The notes beneath the pieces are model-generated. The model did not search any database. It was not told the origin of the DNA and worked only from the letters and a program-made list of their open reading frames with translations. The position numbers were made by a program, and so were the translations under genes. Below, piece by piece: positions 1 through 9,445 of a DNA stretch of 64,000 nucleotides (its first letter is position 1; every line of letters starts with the position of its first letter). The stretch is from Diaphorobacter sp. HDW4A (GTDB lineage: Bacteria > Pseudomonadota > Gammaproteobacteria > Burkholderiales > Burkholderiaceae_C), in NCBI RefSeq assembly GCF_011305995.1, contig NZ_CP049910.1, positions 4,092,001 through 4,156,000 of the forward strand, given 5' to 3'.

Positions 1-572
1 TCATAGCCCTGCAACAGTGGGTAGAGGAATTCATGCAAGCTGATCGAACTGCCGTCGGTGAAGCGCTGGTGAAAGTCATTGCGCTCCATCATGCGGGCCA
101 CGGTGTACTTGGCCGACAGCTGGATCATGCCGCGCGCGCCGAGCTGGTCGCACCATTCGCTGTTGTAACGCAGCTCGGTCTTGCTCGGGTCGAGCACTTT
201 GTAGGCCTGATCGCGGTAGGTTTCGGCGTTCAGCTTGATCTGCTCGGCAGTCAATGGCGGACGGGTGGTGTTGCGCCCGGATGGGTCACCAATCAGCGTA
301 GTGAAGTCGCCGATCAGAAAGATGACGGTGTGGCCCAGATCCTGGAGCTGCCGCATCTTGTTCAAGACCACCGTATGGCCGATATGAATATCGGGCGCCG
401 TGGGGTCCAGGCCAAGCTTGATGCGCAGTGGCTTGCCGGTCGCTTCGGAGCGTGCGAGCTTCTGGATCCAGTCCTCTTTCGGCAGGAGTTCTTCAACGCC
501 GCGCAGAGTGATTTCGAGCGCCTGTCTGACACCGTCAGTGACCGGGTGTGATGTAACAGCTGAATGATTCAT
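1..572 (-). CDS. tyrS: Tyrosyl-tRNA synthetase, N-terminal part (runs off the window)
   Basis: Class I aminoacyl-tRNA synthetase that charges tRNA-Tyr in the cytoplasm. Translating the minus strand gives about 190 N-terminal residues. They include the class I signature as DIHIGH, followed by a [15 protein letters not shown] segment typical of bacterial TyrS; the C-terminal KMSKS loop and S4 domain lie outside the window. I chose the ATG at 570-572 (protein begins MNHSAV). An in-frame ATG at 600-602 would add ten residues, and neither has a strong Shine-Dalgarno. It is divergent from the M23 peptidase gene. The family call is secure; only the exact start is uncertain. Confidence 0.95.
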   Translation of the reverse strand, partial: MNHSAVTSHPVTDGVRQALEITLRGVEELLPKEDWIQKLARSEATGKPLRIKLGLDPTAPDIHIGHTVVLNKMRQLQDLGHTVIFLIGDFTTLIGDPSGRNTTRPPLTAEQIKLNAETYRDQAYKVLDPSKTELRYNSEWCDQLGARGMIQLSAKYTVARMMERNDFHQRFTDGSSISLHEFLYPLLQGY

Positions 573-747
573 AAGGGTTTTTATGGGTGTCTGGTCAGAC
601 ATGGTCGTTATACTTCTGCACTTCGATGCGGTGAAGGATTCTAGTAGGCTCGTCATATGACAGGTGCCCACTTCCTTGTAACTGCGCACCAGAATACTGC
701 GATATCCCCCTGCATTCCCCTGTCTTTCAGCTGGTTTGCGCCCGGAT

Positions 748-2139
748 ATGCGCCAAAGCTCAGGGGTACGACTTTTGAAGCAAGGTTTAAATACCGCGTT
801 CACGGCATTGGCCGAACGCCTTGTCCTATTAGCCCAGAATCATCCCAAGCGAATTGCGGCAGCCGTGGCTGCCGTTCTGCTGACCGGCGGCGGCGGTGCC
901 TTTGCCGTGGCCAATCTGGGGCCGGACGCATCCGATCTGCCGATCCGCACCATCACCCACTCGGCGACTTCGCTGGCTGAAGACCAGCCGCTGTCGGCGC
1001 TGGTGGACATTCCAAGCTACTCACTCTATCGATCTGATACGACCCGCAGCAGCGACAGCGCCGAAAGCCTGCTGCAGCGCATGGGCGTGGCCGATCCGGC
1101 AGCTGCCGCCTTCCTGCGCACCAATGATCTGGTGCGCCAGAACCTGTTGGGTCGCGCCGGTCGCTCGGTCACGGCCGAAACCACCGACGATCACCGCCTC
1201 ACCTTACTGACGGCGCGCTGGGCGCCTGACGAGAGCGGCAATTTCAAGCGCCTCGTGGTCAAGAACACCGGGGACGGCAAGTTCTCCTCCAATATCGAGA
1301 CCGCTCCTCTGACCGTGGGCAGTCGCTTCGCCGGTGGCCTCATCCGCAATTCGCTCTTCGCGGCGACCGATGCATCGAACATTCCCGACGCGGTGGCCGT
1401 GCAGCTTGCCGATGTCTTCTCCAGCAACATCGACTTTCACCGCTCTCTGCGCAAGGATGACCGCTTCTCGGTCGTCTACGAAACGCTGGAAGCCGACGGC
1501 GAGCCGCTGCGCTCCGGTCGCGTGCTGAGTGCAGAGTTCCGCAACAACGGTAAGACCTACGACGCTGTCTGGTTCCAGGAAGCGGGCCGCTCCAAGGGCG
1601 CGTACTACACGCTCAACGGAGACAGCATGCAGCGTGCGTTCCTGACGTCGCCCGTCGAGTTCACCCGCATCAGCAGCGCCTTCTCGATGCGCCTGCACCC
1701 GATCCTCAAGACCTGGCGCGCCCACAACGGCACCGATCTGGCTGCCCCCACCGGCACCACCGTGCGCACGGTGAGCGACGGCGTCGTCACCTTCGCCGGT
1801 GTCCAGAACGGCTACGGCAACGTCATCTACATCAAGCACTCCGGCAATCAGGAGACGGTCTACGCCCACCTGAGCGCGATAGACGTCAAGCAAGGCCAGT
1901 CGGTCGAGCAGGGCCAGAAGATCGGCGCCGTGGGCTCCACCGGCTGGGCCACGGGTCCGCACCTGCACTACGAACTGCGCGTGAACGGCGAGCAGCGCGA
2001 CCCGATGGCCAACGCCCTCGCGAGTGACGCGTCACGTCCGATCTCCAAGGCATCGCGCCCCGCGTTCGACCGCCTGGCAGAGAACATGCGCATCCAGCTG
2101 TCCTCGGCAGCCTTGCAGATGACGGCCCGCGCCGACTGA
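748..2139 (+). CDS. M23 family metallopeptidase (murein endopeptidase, MepM-like)
   Basis: Predicted zinc peptidoglycan DD-endopeptidase acting in the periplasm. The 463-residue protein has a cytoplasmic N-terminus, one membrane segment (about residues 35-55, an Ala/Val/Leu run followed by a Gly-rich stretch), an OapA/LysM-like middle region and a C-terminal LytM domain. The metal ligands are visible as H326xxxD330 (HNGTDLAAP) and the HLH pair H405/H407 (GPHLHYEL). The ATG at 748 is preferred; an in-frame TTG lies at 736. anmK follows 37 bp downstream on the same strand, so wall cleavage and recycling of anhydro-muropeptides are probably co-expressed. The substrate bond is inferred from the family. 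Confidence 0.9.
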   Translation: MRQSSGVRLLKQGLNTAFTALAERLVLLAQNHPKRIAAAVAAVLLTGGGGAFAVANLGPDASDLPIRTITHSATSLAEDQPLSALVDIPSYSLYRSDTTRSSDSAESLLQRMGVADPAAAAFLRTNDLVRQNLLGRAGRSVTAETTDDHRLTLLTARWAPDESGNFKRLVVKNTGDGKFSSNIETAPLTVGSRFAGGLIRNSLFAATDASNIPDAVAVQLADVFSSNIDFHRSLRKDDRFSVVYETLEADGEPLRSGRVLSAEFRNNGKTYDAVWFQEAGRSKGAYYTLNGDSMQRAFLTSPVEFTRISSAFSMRLHPILKTWRAHNGTDLAAPTGTTVRTVSDGVVTFAGVQNGYGNVIYIKHSGNQETVYAHLSAIDVKQGQSVEQGQKIGAVGSTGWATGPHLHYELRVNGEQRDPMANALASDASRPISKASRPAFDRLAENMRIQLSSAALQMTARAD

Positions 2140-2176
2140 CTCCACACCCAGCCCCTGTCGACGCGGAAGGAAGCCC

Positions 2177-3310
2177 ATGACGACTGACCGCGACGATAGC
2201 CGTGCCCTGTTCATAGGCCTGATGTCCGGCACGTCGCTGGACGGCGTGGATGGTGTGCTGGTGGCCTTTTCAGCTGACGGCAAGCCCCAGCTCTGGCATC
2301 ACGCCTCCAGCCCGTTCCCCGACGCTCTGCGCACCGAACTGCTGGCACTCAACACGAGTGGTGCCAACGAACTGCACCGGGCTGCTCTCGCTGCCAACGG
2401 TCTCGTACATGTCTATGCGCAGGTGGTGCGCAATCTGCTCAAGCAAGGCGGCCTCAAGGCCGGCGACATCACCGCCATCGGCGCGCACGGCCAGACCGTG
2501 CGTCATCGTCCGCAGGAATTCGATCACAACGGCTACACCCTGCAGCTCAACAACCCGGCCCTGCTGGCCGAGCTCAGCGGCAACACCGTCGTGGCGGATT
2601 TCCGCACGCGCGATGTCGCCGCGGGTGGACAGGGTGCACCGCTGGTGCCCGCCTTTCATGTGGGCGTGTTCGGCCGCACGGGAAAAACGGTCGCTGTGCT
2701 CAACCTCGGCGGCATTGCCAATCTGAGTGTGCTGCGCGCGGACGGCGGCGTACTCGGCTTTGACTGCGGCCCTGCTAACGCGCTCATGGACTACTGGTGT
2801 CACCAGCACACCGGCAAGTGGTACGACGCCAACGGCACCTGGGCCGCACAGGGCAAAGTCGTCGGCCCGCTGCTCGCCGCGCTGCTGCAGGAACCCTTTT
2901 TCGCACAGAATCCGCCCAAGAGTACGGGACGCGATCTGTTCAATCCCGACTGGCTGAAGCAAGGCCTCGCCAAGCACCCCGACGTCGACGCGCAGGACGT
3001 GCAGGCCACGCTCGCCGAGCTCACTGCCATCTCCTGTGCCGACGACCTCAAGCGCCTCGCGCCCGATGCCCGCGAGCTGATCGTCTGCGGCGGCGGCGCA
3101 CTCAACCAACACCTTATGCAGCGCCTGCAGGCACACCTGCCCGGCGTGGTGGTGCAATCCTCTGCCGCCCACGGCATTGACCCACAACAGGTCGAAGCCG
3201 CCGCCTTCGCGTGGCTCGCACGCCAATGCCTGCTGGGCCAACCCGGCAATCTGGCCTCGGTCACCGGCGCACGCGGCCCGCGCGTGCTCGGCGCAATCTA
3301 TCCTGCTTGA
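2177..3310 (+). CDS. anmK: Anhydro-N-acetylmuramic acid kinase
   Basis: Cytosolic kinase that converts 1,6-anhydro-N-acetylmuramic acid to MurNAc-6-phosphate during peptidoglycan recycling, using ATP. The 377 residues match the family's usual length. The N-terminal signature GLMSGTSLDGVDGVLV (about residues 13-28) and the later GFDCGPANALMDYW segment are characteristic of AnmK. The ATG at 2177 has a purine-rich ribosome site (GGAAGG) just upstream. It sits directly behind the M23 peptidase gene in a likely two-gene operon and ends just before a bidirectional hairpin terminator. Confidence 0.95.
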   Translation: MTTDRDDSRALFIGLMSGTSLDGVDGVLVAFSADGKPQLWHHASSPFPDALRTELLALNTSGANELHRAALAANGLVHVYAQVVRNLLKQGGLKAGDITAIGAHGQTVRHRPQEFDHNGYTLQLNNPALLAELSGNTVVADFRTRDVAAGGQGAPLVPAFHVGVFGRTGKTVAVLNLGGIANLSVLRADGGVLGFDCGPANALMDYWCHQHTGKWYDANGTWAAQGKVVGPLLAALLQEPFFAQNPPKSTGRDLFNPDWLKQGLAKHPDVDAQDVQATLAELTAISCADDLKRLAPDARELIVCGGGALNQHLMQRLQAHLPGVVVQSSAAHGIDPQQVEAAAFAWLARQCLLGQPGNLASVTGARGPRVLGAIYPA

Positions 3311-3331
3311 AAAGCGCCTCCCAGAAAACAC

Positions 3332-3358
3332 AAAGCCGCCTTGAAAGGCGGCTTTTCA
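3332..3358. terminator. Bidirectional rho-independent terminator between anmK and erpA
   Basis: Arms AAAGCCGCCTT (3332-3342) and AAGGCGGCTTT (3345-3355) form a strong GC hairpin flanked by A- and T-rich tracts. It lies between the convergent genes anmK (plus) and erpA (minus), so it can end transcription from both sides. Confidence 0.85.
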
Positions 3359-3386
3359 GTTTGGGGACCAGCACCCTGCCCGGCAA

Positions 3387-3755
3387 TTACACCGAGAAGC
3401 TAGATCCGCAACCACAGGTCGTCGTAGCGTTCGGATTCTTGATCACGAACTGCGCGCCTTGCAGATCTTCCTTGTAATCGATTTCCGCGCCCAACAGATA
3501 CTGGTAGCTCATCGCATCGATCAACAGCGACACGCCATTCTTGGTCATGGTGGTGTCGTCTTCGTTGGTGATTTCGTCAAACGTGAAACCATACTGGAAA
3601 CCCGAGCAACCGCCGCCCTGCACGAACACGCGAAGCTTCAGGTCCGGATTGCCCTCCTCAGCGATAAGGTCCGCCACCTTGGCAGCGGCGCTGTCGGTGA
3701 AGACGATCGGTGCGGGCATTTCGGTCGTGGTAATGTTTTCTGCAACTGCGCTCAT
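3387..3755 (-). CDS. erpA: Iron-sulfur cluster insertion protein ErpA (A-type carrier)
   Basis: Cytosolic A-type Fe-S carrier that delivers clusters to apo-proteins such as IspG/H. The 122-residue protein carries the three conserved cysteines: one in [11 protein letters not shown] and two in the C-terminal TCGCGSSF. The reading frame stays open further upstream, but the ATG at 3753-3755 (MSAVAENIT) gives the family's normal length and follows a GAGGGTCTC ribosome-site region. It is convergent with anmK and downstream of, but well separated from, rpsI. Confidence 0.94.
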   Translation of the reverse strand: MSAVAENITTTEMPAPIVFTDSAAAKVADLIAEEGNPDLKLRVFVQGGGCSGFQYGFTFDEITNEDDTTMTKNGVSLLIDAMSYQYLLGAEIDYKEDLQGAQFVIKNPNATTTCGCGSSFSV

Positions 3756-3950
3756 GGAATGAGACCCTCGTATGGAGATATATAGGGGAGATGCTACTGC
3801 AATGGGCGAGTAAATGCATCGGAAATGTGGTTTGACGCCAAGCTCGTTGTGGGCATTGAAATGAAAGCGGCCACAACGCAACCTCAGAGCGCCGCAGGCC
3901 AACGATCGACGAAGCGCAGCGAGCGCCCACCCCACTGACACAACGGGGAG

Positions 3951-4031
3951 ATAGCCCCTCAGGCCAGGCGTCGAAGGCGCAGATCAGTACTCTCGTACGG
4001 CAAGCCTTCGCAACGGCGCATGAGGGGCTAT
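3951..4031. repeat. Intergenic nested inverted repeat (REP/BIME-like hairpin)
   Basis: In the 405-bp gap between rpsI and erpA, an 11-bp perfect inverted repeat, ATAGCCCCTCA (3951-3961) and TGAGGGGCTAT (4021-4031), encloses a second inverted pair, CGAAGGC (3972-3978) and GCCTTCG (4004-4010). Together they could fold into an 81-nt hairpin. No coding potential is convincing here. The layout resembles extragenic palindromic elements, but whether it is repeated elsewhere in the genome cannot be seen from this window. The rest of the gap holds the rpsI terminator and presumably the erpA promoter. Confidence 0.55.
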
Positions 4032-4094
4032 ATCACCGCCTCAAAACGACCTGCCAATCGAAGCCAAAGGCTTCGCAAAACAAACCCAAAAATA

Positions 4095-4116
4095 CAAAAA
4101 CCGCCCGAAGGCGGTT
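4095..4116 (-). terminator. Terminator of the rplM-rpsI operon
   Basis: Read on the minus strand, AACCGCC-loop-GGCGGTT (4099-4116) is followed by a run of five T residues. It lies about 45 bp past the rpsI stop codon, which is the expected place for rho-independent termination of this ribosomal-protein operon. Confidence 0.85.
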
Positions 4117-4160
4117 CTTGTGAGCAGCTGCCGAACCAAAGTCCGACAACAACAAGCAAA

Positions 4161-4553
4161 TTAACGCTTGGAGAACTGCTTGGCGCGGCGTGCGGAGTGC
4201 AGACCGACCTTCTTACGCTCGACTTCACGTGCATCACGTGTGACAAAGCCAGCTTGGCTCAGCACAGGCTTCAGCGACGCGTCATAGTCGATCAGCGCGC
4301 GGGTGATGCCGTGACGTGTAGCGCCGGCTTGGCCGGATTCGCCACCACCGTGCACGTTCACTTGAATGTCGAAAGCTTCGACATTGTCGGTGAGCACCAG
4401 AGGCTGCTTAGCGATCATGATGGAGGTTTGACGGCCGAAGAACTGCTGAATGTCTTTGCCATTCACAGTGATCTTGCCGGAACCCTTCTTCAGAAACACG
4501 CGGGCGACGCTGGACTTGCGACGGCCTGTGCCATTGTTCCATTCACCAATCAT
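4161..4553 (-). CDS. rpsI: 30S ribosomal protein S9 (uS9)
   Basis: Small-subunit protein whose C-terminal tail reaches the P-site tRNA. The 130 residues match bacterial S9 throughout: the N-terminal [19 protein letters not shown], the central [19 protein letters not shown], and the basic tail ending AKQFSKR. It starts 10 bp after rplM ends, in the conserved rplM-rpsI pair. Confidence 0.98.
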   Translation of the reverse strand: MIGEWNNGTGRRKSSVARVFLKKGSGKITVNGKDIQQFFGRQTSIMIAKQPLVLTDNVEAFDIQVNVHGGGESGQAGATRHGITRALIDYDASLKPVLSQAGFVTRDAREVERKKVGLHSARRAKQFSKR

Positions 4554-4563
4554 TCACGGCTCC

Positions 4564-4995
4564 TTAGATTTCCAGCGCTTTAGGCTGCTGCGCGGTGTGC
4601 GGATGTTCGCCACCACCATACACCTTGAGCTTCTTGATCATGGCGTAGCCGAGTGGGCCCTTGGGCAACATGCCCTTGACAGCCTTCTCGAGTGCGCGGC
4701 CAGGATGCTTGGCTTGCAGGTCACGGAAGTTGGTAGCAGTGATGCCACCTGGGTAGCCGCTGTGACGGTAGTACACCTTGTCCAGGGACTTGGTGCCGGT
4801 CACTTTGAGCTTGGAAGCGTTGATGATGACGATGAAATCGCCGGTATCAACGTGAGGTGTGTAAATGGCTTTGTGCTTGCCGCGCAGACGGAGGGCAACT
4901 TCGCTGGCTACCCGTCCGAGCACCTTATCGGTGGCGTCAATCACAAACCACTCGTGCACAACCTCAGCGGGCTTTGCGCTGAAAGTAGTAGTCAT
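4564..4995 (-). CDS. rplM: 50S ribosomal protein L13 (uL13)
   Basis: Early-assembly large-subunit protein. The 143-residue sequence has the L13 signatures ([29 protein letters not shown], the MLPKGPLG motif and the C-terminal [14 protein letters not shown]). It is the first gene of the rplM-rpsI operon. A promoter lies about 160 bp upstream, so the mRNA has a long leader, consistent with leader-based autoregulation known for some r-protein operons; that regulation is an inference here. Confidence 0.98.
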   Translation of the reverse strand: MTTTFSAKPAEVVHEWFVIDATDKVLGRVASEVALRLRGKHKAIYTPHVDTGDFIVIINASKLKVTGTKSLDKVYYRHSGYPGGITATNFRDLQAKHPGRALEKAVKGMLPKGPLGYAMIKKLKVYGGGEHPHTAQQPKALEI

Positions 4996-5157
4996 GAGTT
5001 TCTCTTTTCAAGTGAGAAGTGGTTTGGGTGGTCCTTTTCCACGGTCGGTGCAACTCTGATGGAAGCCTCTTAGGTGGTATAGCCCTGAAGTTTGACCTTT
5101 CGGCGCATGCTCCAGAACCCTTTGCCGCGGGACCTATGAATCGCTGCAAAGCCAAGC

Positions 5158-5187
5158 ATTATACAAATTCTGCGCCATGGTGCGCAA
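5158..5187 (-). promoter_or_regulatory. Candidate sigma-70 promoter for rplM-rpsI
   Basis: On the minus strand a TTGCGC -35 (5182-5187) and a perfect TATAAT -10 (5158-5163) are separated by 18 bp. Transcription would begin near 5150 and give an untranslated leader of roughly 155 nt before the rplM ATG. The region 4996-5229 contains no gene. Confidence 0.65.
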
Positions 5188-5229
5188 GCCGCGTGCATCG
5201 ACGCGGTAAAACAACGCCCGCCTCGAAGG

Positions 5230-7299
5230 CTATTGGCTGTACATCTGGCGCTGGCGGCGCTCGTCGTCGCGCTTGCGCTTGCTCTCCACGCAGACCGGGT
5301 GACTCTCCATGCCCGCCTGCTGGCATTGATTGTGAACGCACATTGGCTTGGCAAGAAATCCGGCATTCGCACAGGCATCATCCGGATTCACGCGTTTGAC
5401 AGGGGCTGCGTGAGAGGCCGGCGCTGCCGGAGCGGGTGCAGGAGCCGGGGCAGGTGTGGCCTGCACAGGTTCGTGCGCCACCGTCTCCACCGGCTTTTTC
5501 ACAGGTGCGATCTTGGGCTTCTGCTCCTTGGCGGCCACGACCACGGGGGCGGCTGATGCCGCTGCCGTGCTTTCGCTCGCTGCCACGAAAGCCAGACGAG
5601 CCGCCTCGCTAGCCGCCGATGACGCCAATACAGGCGGCTCTGCCAGCTCGGTGATGATTTCCTCGTCCGGCGTCGGCACCACGACGGGCTGCTGCGCCAC
5701 CTGCGGTTGCGCCGGTGCGGACTGGGTCATCAGATACCATGCCGCCACACCGCCCACCAGCACCATGAGTGCGGCAGACAGCATCAGCGTGCGGCGCGCC
5801 CCGCCCGAGCGGCCTGCAGTGGCCGCTCGCCTGCTGGATGGGGACTTGCTCTTGCCCAGAGAGGAAACCGAAGCGTTCTTGACGGATGAGCCAGAACGGC
5901 TCTTGCCAGGCGCGCCAATTGCGGTAGCGCCTGAAGCTCCGACCGCTGGCACATCCTGCGACTTGTCATTCGGATCGACGATTTTCGTGGGCTGAAACGG
6001 CTCGAACGGCTCGACCACCGAATCCTGAAAATCATCCATGGCACGAACCACCGTGTCCTGAAACTCCGTCTCGGGCGCCTCCCGTGGCGCGCTGCGGCGC
6101 TCGGAGCGAGCCTTTGCAGGCGACTCAGGCTTGTCAGAGCCTGGCACATGCAGCATGGTGACCAGATGATCGGTATTGCGGCGACTCGGCTCCGGATCTT
6201 TGGAAGGCGCACGAGCGACGTCGGTGGGCTCCGAGACGCCAGACTCGGCGGCGTCAGACAGCCCCAACAGGATCGACGCATCGTTGCGGTTTTGCGCCTT
6301 CGGGTCGATCCAGTTCTCGCCCAGATCGGCGCGAAAGTCGAATTTGTCCAGATTGGCCGGGGCTGTGGTCAGCCCCATTTGCTCCAGAAAAGCGTCCACC
6401 GTCCAGTGGCGATCGCGTGGCTGCAGCGAGAGCGCTTTGGTGATCGCGTCCACAAAAGGGGTCGAATACTCGATGCCAAACTGCTTGCGCACCGTGCGCG
6501 CCACACGGGCAAATGGCACCATGCGGTCGCGAATGGAGCGCAGCGTGGACGGCAGCGGCACGTCGTTGCAAATCACGCCGTAGATCACGGCGGCCAGCGA
6601 GTAGATGTCACTCCACGGACCGGGCTTGAACTCACCGTCCGAATCAGCGTATTGCTCGATCGGCGCATAGTTCACCTTGAGCACGGCCGTGTGCTTGCGG
6701 TCGCGGTCCTCGATGGCAAAGCGCGCTGCGCCCAGATCGAGCAGCACTGGTGGACCTTTGTCCTGCAAAAAAATGTTGTCCGGCGAGATATCCCGATGCA
6801 GCGTCTTGCCGTTGTGCAGCACGCGCAGCGCGTTGCAGACCGACCAGATCACCTTGCGCAGCCATTCCTCCGAGGGCGGCGTGCGCATGTGGATGCGCGC
6901 CTGCTTGAGCGTCATGCCGGCATACAGCGGCATCACCATGTAGGCGGTCTGGTTCGCCTCCCAGAAGCGGAACACCTTCACGAGCGAGGGATGATCGAAC
7001 TGCGCGAGCAGCCGCGCCTCGTCGACAAAAGAGGCCAGGCCCGCCTGAAACGATGGTTCGTCCGACGAGGAACGGACCCACAGCGTGCGCCCGTTGGCGC
7101 GTGCCGCCAGCGTCGTCGGCATGTATTCCTTGATGGCGACGAAACGCAGCAGCGAATGGTCGAACGCCTGATACACCATCCCGAACCCACCCACGCCAAG
7201 CAGGCCCACGATCTCGAATTCCCCGAGGCGCGCACCCACGGGCAGTGCGTCGACATGGTCAACTGTGCTTGGAGGACGGGAGCCGGGAATTTCAGACAT
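5230..7299 (-). CDS. Transmembrane serine/threonine protein kinase (Hanks type)
   Basis: Predicted eukaryotic-like kinase of 689 residues. The N-terminal kinase domain (about 26-310) shows the glycine loop LLGVGGFGMV (33-42), the ATP-binding Lys57 in VAIKEY, the catalytic loop HRDISPDN (168-175) and the metal-binding motif as DLG (188-190) instead of DFG. The juxtamembrane region (about 320-500) is Ser/Pro-rich and has a repeated FQD(T/S)VV element near 413 and 424. One membrane helix (about 504-524) precedes an Ala/Pro-rich periplasmic tail that ends with several cysteines. It is monocistronic and sits upstream of rplM. Substrates are unknown; no PASTA repeats are present. Confidence 0.88.
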   Translation of the reverse strand: MSEIPGSRPPSTVDHVDALPVGARLGEFEIVGLLGVGGFGMVYQAFDHSLLRFVAIKEYMPTTLAARANGRTLWVRSSSDEPSFQAGLASFVDEARLLAQFDHPSLVKVFRFWEANQTAYMVMPLYAGMTLKQARIHMRTPPSEEWLRKVIWSVCNALRVLHNGKTLHRDISPDNIFLQDKGPPVLLDLGAARFAIEDRDRKHTAVLKVNYAPIEQYADSDGEFKPGPWSDIYSLAAVIYGVICNDVPLPSTLRSIRDRMVPFARVARTVRKQFGIEYSTPFVDAITKALSLQPRDRHWTVDAFLEQMGLTTAPANLDKFDFRADLGENWIDPKAQNRNDASILLGLSDAAESGVSEPTDVARAPSKDPEPSRRNTDHLVTMLHVPGSDKPESPAKARSERRSAPREAPETEFQDTVVRAMDDFQDSVVEPFEPFQPTKIVDPNDKSQDVPAVGASGATAIGAPGKSRSGSSVKNASVSSLGKSKSPSSRRAATAGRSGGARRTLMLSAALMVLVGGVAAWYLMTQSAPAQPQVAQQPVVVPTPDEEIITELAEPPVLASSAASEAARLAFVAASESTAAASAAPVVVAAKEQKPKIAPVKKPVETVAHEPVQATPAPAPAPAPAAPASHAAPVKRVNPDDACANAGFLAKPMCVHNQCQQAGMESHPVCVESKRKRDDERRQRQMYSQ

Positions 7300-7554
7300 G
7301 GACGATCAGGAGGTGTGACGCATTGTCAAGAATATTCGAGTTTCAGAGGTTAGAGCATGTTTGCCAGACAGAGGGCGTTCACGCCGACACAAACGGCGAA
7401 TTCTCATCTGAGTCTGCAAAATCCATACCCAAGTGAAAACCATGCTTTCGTGCTGGAAGCCACACATTTTGCAACGAACCGGCCTGCCTGCCTATTTCAA
7501 CGGTTTTTCATGACATAAAACTTGCATTGGTACGCCGGGACGTAAACTCCAGCG

Positions 7555-8439
7555 ATGTTCAGTTATCGACACGCCTTTCACGCAGGAAATCACGCCGATG
7601 TGCTCAAGCACACGGTGCTGATCAGCATCCTGCAATATCTCACGCAAAAAGAGACCGCGCTGACCGTGCTCGACACGCACGCCGGAGCCGGGCTGTATCG
7701 ACTGGACAGCGAATTCTCCGAGACCAGTGGCGAGGCCGTCGGCGGCGTGCAGCGCCTGTTCGACGCCAAGGACCTCACGCCCGCCCTGCAGGCCTATGTG
7801 GACGTGATCCAGTCGTTCAACTCCGGCAACTCGCACAAGATCTACCCCGGATCGCCTTTCATCGCACAGAACCTGATGAGCGAACGCGATCGCGACCGCC
7901 TCAAGCTGTTCGAACTGCACCCCACCGACACCCGCACGCTCAAGGCCAACGTGGCCCAGCTCGAAGCGGGCCGCCTGATCGCCGTGCTGCAGGAAGACGG
8001 TTTCGAAGGCATCAAGAAATTCCTGCCACCACCGGCCAAGCGCGCGCTGGTGCTGTGTGATCCCAGCTACGAGCTCAAGACTGACTACGGCCGCGTGCTC
8101 GACATGGTGGATGATTCGCTCAAGCGCTTCCCGACGGGCGTCTACGCCGTCTGGTATCCGATCATCCCGCGACCCGAGGCGCATGATCTGCCGCGCCGCT
8201 TGAAGACCATGGCGGTCAAGGCTGGCAAGTCCTGGCTGCATGCCACGCTGACCGTCAAGTCCAGCAAGTTGAGCGGCGTCGCCCTGGGCGAGAAGCGCCC
8301 CGGCCTGCCCGCGAGCGGCATGTTCGTGATCAACCCGCCATTCACCCTCAACGCCGAGATGCAGAAGGCACTGCCGCAGATGGTCGAGTTGCTCGCCCAG
8401 GACCGCAACGCAACACACTCGCTTGAATCAGGCGGCTGA
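7555..8439 (+). CDS. rlmJ: 23S rRNA (adenine-2030-N6)-methyltransferase
   Basis: SAM-dependent methyltransferase predicted to modify A2030 in 23S rRNA. The 294-residue protein begins with the diagnostic FSYRHAFHAGNHADVLKH, has the SAM-binding LDTHAGAGLY (about 39-48), and has the N6-adenine MTase catalytic motif as DPSYE (169-173), the family's variant of DPPY. The length matches RlmJ. It is divergent from the kinase gene and convergent with the RlpA gene. Confidence 0.95.
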   Translation: MFSYRHAFHAGNHADVLKHTVLISILQYLTQKETALTVLDTHAGAGLYRLDSEFSETSGEAVGGVQRLFDAKDLTPALQAYVDVIQSFNSGNSHKIYPGSPFIAQNLMSERDRDRLKLFELHPTDTRTLKANVAQLEAGRLIAVLQEDGFEGIKKFLPPPAKRALVLCDPSYELKTDYGRVLDMVDDSLKRFPTGVYAVWYPIIPRPEAHDLPRRLKTMAVKAGKSWLHATLTVKSSKLSGVALGEKRPGLPASGMFVINPPFTLNAEMQKALPQMVELLAQDRNATHSLESGG

Positions 8440-8461
8440 TCAGGCAGCGCCGCAAGCGGCA

Positions 8462-9445
8462 TCAGCGTTTGCGTGTCGATTTCGTCGACGCTTTGGCCTT
8501 GTTGACCGCCGCGTTAGACACGGCCTTGCCCGGAGCTTGATTTTTAGCTTTGCGCGTGGAACGTTCCGATGCCTTGCGGGCCGCGCCGGTTGCCGATGCG
8601 CTGACTTCGGCAACAGGCATGCGGGAAACAACCCGCTTGCCGCTACGTGCACCCTGTGAATCGGCCGTCTGCAACTCATCCGGACACGCATCACTGCCCT
8701 TGTGCAGCTTCCATAACTCCACCTGCTTGAGGCCCAGGCCCTGAATGCCCAGCTCCTGCGCGGCAGCTTGACTCAGGTCGATCACACGCCCCGGCGCAAA
8801 CGGTCCGCGATCATTGATGCGAACTTTCACGGTCTTTCCCGTGGAAAGGTTGCGAACGCACAGCCTGGAGCCAAACGGCAGCGTGCGATGCGCAGCCGTC
8901 ATCTCATCGCGATCAAAGCGCTCGCCGTTGGCCGTGAGCCTCCCATGGAACTGCCCGCCGTACCAAGAGGCCAAGCCCCTGTCGATGAGCACGCCGGATA
9001 TGGACGAGTCCCCATCATCGCCGTCATCTTCATCATCTTCACGCGGCTTGGTCGCCAGACGATCCGCAGGGGGACGCAAACCTGCCCCATAAGCAGTGAC
9101 GCCTTCGCCGCTTTCTGGCTCACCTGGATACGGCGTCACACTGCCCCTGTTGACTTCGACTGCCGCAGGTGGACCGCTCCAACTGCGCTCCAACCGATTG
9201 CGTCGCAGTGACACCGGTGGTGCAGTGTCTTGTGCCACTGCTGGCGCCGATGACGAATGCGCACTGGCATCGGCTTTGGCGTGAGCCGCTGTGTCCTTGC
9301 CATCATCAACTGTGGATTGCGCCGCGCAGCCCGCAAGCAATACACCCAGCAACAAGCTGCCGCACGCCTTGACGAGACGGTGGGTTGACGTGGGCGCGCT
9401 GATCGCGATGGGTGGTGGGATTTTCTTCCGGTCGGCGCTGATCAT
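8462..9445 (-). CDS. rlpA: RlpA-family septal lipoprotein (lytic transglycosylase)
   Basis: Predicted outer-membrane lipoprotein of 327 residues that binds or cleaves denuded glycan strands at the septum. A signal segment ends in the lipobox LLAGC (Cys40). A long linker with an acidic EDDEDDGDDGD stretch (about 136-146) leads into a double-psi beta-barrel (about 155-250) with the RlpA signatures GLASWYGGQFHGRLTANGE and RINDRGPF, including the catalytic-type Asp. The C-terminus is a Lys/Ala-rich tail rather than a SPOR domain. That is short for enzymes with septal targeting, so localisation may differ from the Pseudomonas protein. Confidence 0.88.
   Translation of the reverse strand: MISADRKKIPPPIAISAPTSTHRLVKACGSLLLGVLLAGCAAQSTVDDGKDTAAHAKADASAHSSSAPAVAQDTAPPVSLRRNRLERSWSGPPAAVEVNRGSVTPYPGEPESGEGVTAYGAGLRPPADRLATKPREDDEDDGDDGDSSISGVLIDRGLASWYGGQFHGRLTANGERFDRDEMTAAHRTLPFGSRLCVRNLSTGKTVKVRINDRGPFAPGRVIDLSQAAAQELGIQGLGLKQVELWKLHKGSDACPDELQTADSQGARSGKRVVSRMPVAEVSASATGAARKASERSTRKAKNQAPGKAVSNAAVNKAKASTKSTRKR

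Noticed and set aside
33..551. 172-codon plus-strand frame at the left edge
   Set aside because: It is antisense to the clear tyrS N-terminus on the minus strand and has no protein-like motifs.
736..747. TTG start for the M23 peptidase
   Set aside because: The ATG four codons later is the more usual start, and no ribosome site distinguishes the TTG.
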